Positions 63,923-64,000 of a DNA stretch of 64,000 nucleotides are shown here, one piece after another; within the stretch, counting starts at the first letter, position 1, and every line of letters begins with the position of its first letter. Origin of the DNA: Bacteroidales bacterium (GTDB taxonomy: Bacteria; Bacteroidota; Bacteroidia; Bacteroidales; WCHB1-69); contig JAKSMC010000003.1 in NCBI GenBank assembly GCA_024400835.1, positions 55,269 through 119,268 of the forward strand, given 5' to 3'. A program made the translations under genes and the position numbers. The notes under the pieces were generated by a model that ran no database searches, was not told the DNA's origin, and saw only the letters and a program-made list of their open reading frames with translations.

Positions 63923-64000
63923 GAGATTTTTTAAATACAAAATTCGGCGTATAGGTCAAAATGCGGGCTGAAAAAAAGACATAGTTGTTCTATAGGTCAT

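Larger units (their letters stand above)
63534..64000. other. gene-free stretch with opposed promoter-like elements
   Basis: No convincing coding sequence in about 467 bp to the window edge. On the plus strand TATCTTTG at 63601-63608 is followed by CCGCCC; on the minus strand TACCTTTG is at complement(63915..63922) and TATCTTTG at complement(63818..63825). An inverted repeat AAAGATAT/ATATCTTT pairs 63819-63826 with 63850-63857. Short frames such as MEPECKDMATFRPKGN lack any family match. Confidence 0.5.

Overview
The window looks like a chromosomal segment of a member of the Bacteroidota, most likely an anaerobic Bacteroidales. The evidence is: promoters of the TAnnTTTG type with almost no Shine-Dalgarno sites; two secreted proteins with type IX secretion sorting tails; an orphan GldM C-terminal-domain protein; a second EF-G of the Bacteroides EF-G2 type; LptC/LptG-type LPS export proteins; and the anaerobic reductase pair NrdD/NrdG. 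I saw no rRNA, CRISPR array, intact transposase or prophage. One tRNA is present, tRNA-Glu(CUC). Family or genus cannot be fixed from the sequence alone.

Layout. 1-4689 (minus): a truncated BNR beta-propeller protein, a flavin reductase-like protein, a universal stress protein and guaB. 4817-9723 (plus): ridA, an ABC-F ATPase, rsmE, an outer-membrane barrel and nfo. 9882-19773 (plus): tRNA-Glu, a secreted M28 peptidase, EF-G2, a second T9SS cargo protein, a lone DppB-type permease, gpsA, an acyltransferase and comF. 19870-27223 (minus): TonB-C and GldM-C proteins, guaA, a BASS transporter, lptG and an S9 peptidase. 27649-28995 (plus): purN and a SAM hydrolase-like protein. 29001-38917 (minus, after a possible nuclease remnant): a CtpA-like S41 protease, DAHP synthase/chorismate mutase, a 1498-residue secreted protein of unknown function, prmA and a PepSY-like protein. 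39076-44322 (plus): ogt, mntP, coaX, an outer-membrane barrel, a TPR protein and lptC. 44323-46054 (minus): an IMPACT protein and a DUF4340 protein. 46205-53429 (plus): a TolC/MacA/MacB efflux operon, an rluB-like synthase and a U32 peptidase. Then a minus-strand NlpC/P60-LysM hydrolase (53509-55131), followed on plus by lipoproteins, cinA, xerD, nrdD and nrdG (55232-61069). The right end carries a two-gene minus operon (erythromycin-esterase-like protein and AT-rich lipoprotein) and a gene-free, promoter-bearing stretch.

How the genes fit together. Most of the content is housekeeping: GMP synthesis (guaB, guaA), purine synthesis (purN), aromatic amino acids, CoA, glycerol-3-phosphate, anaerobic dNTPs, rRNA and ribosomal-protein modification, base-excision and alkylation repair. 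Several genes serve the envelope: LPS export (lptC, lptG), MacAB-TolC efflux, cell-wall hydrolysis and T9SS export.

The most unusual feature is in the gaps. About sixteen intergenic sites hold degenerate tandem arrays with a period of exactly 7 or 8 bases. They often start at or within a few bases of a stop codon, and most units contain TAA, TAG or TGA, so out-of-register repeats place stops in several reading frames. Two gaps also share a 64-bp core in opposite orientation, each copy bracketed by its own direct repeat. Other notable points are a terminator-like hairpin inside the signal-peptide codons of lptC, REP-like palindromes with compensatory stem changes, and gene-free promoter-bearing stretches that may encode small RNAs.
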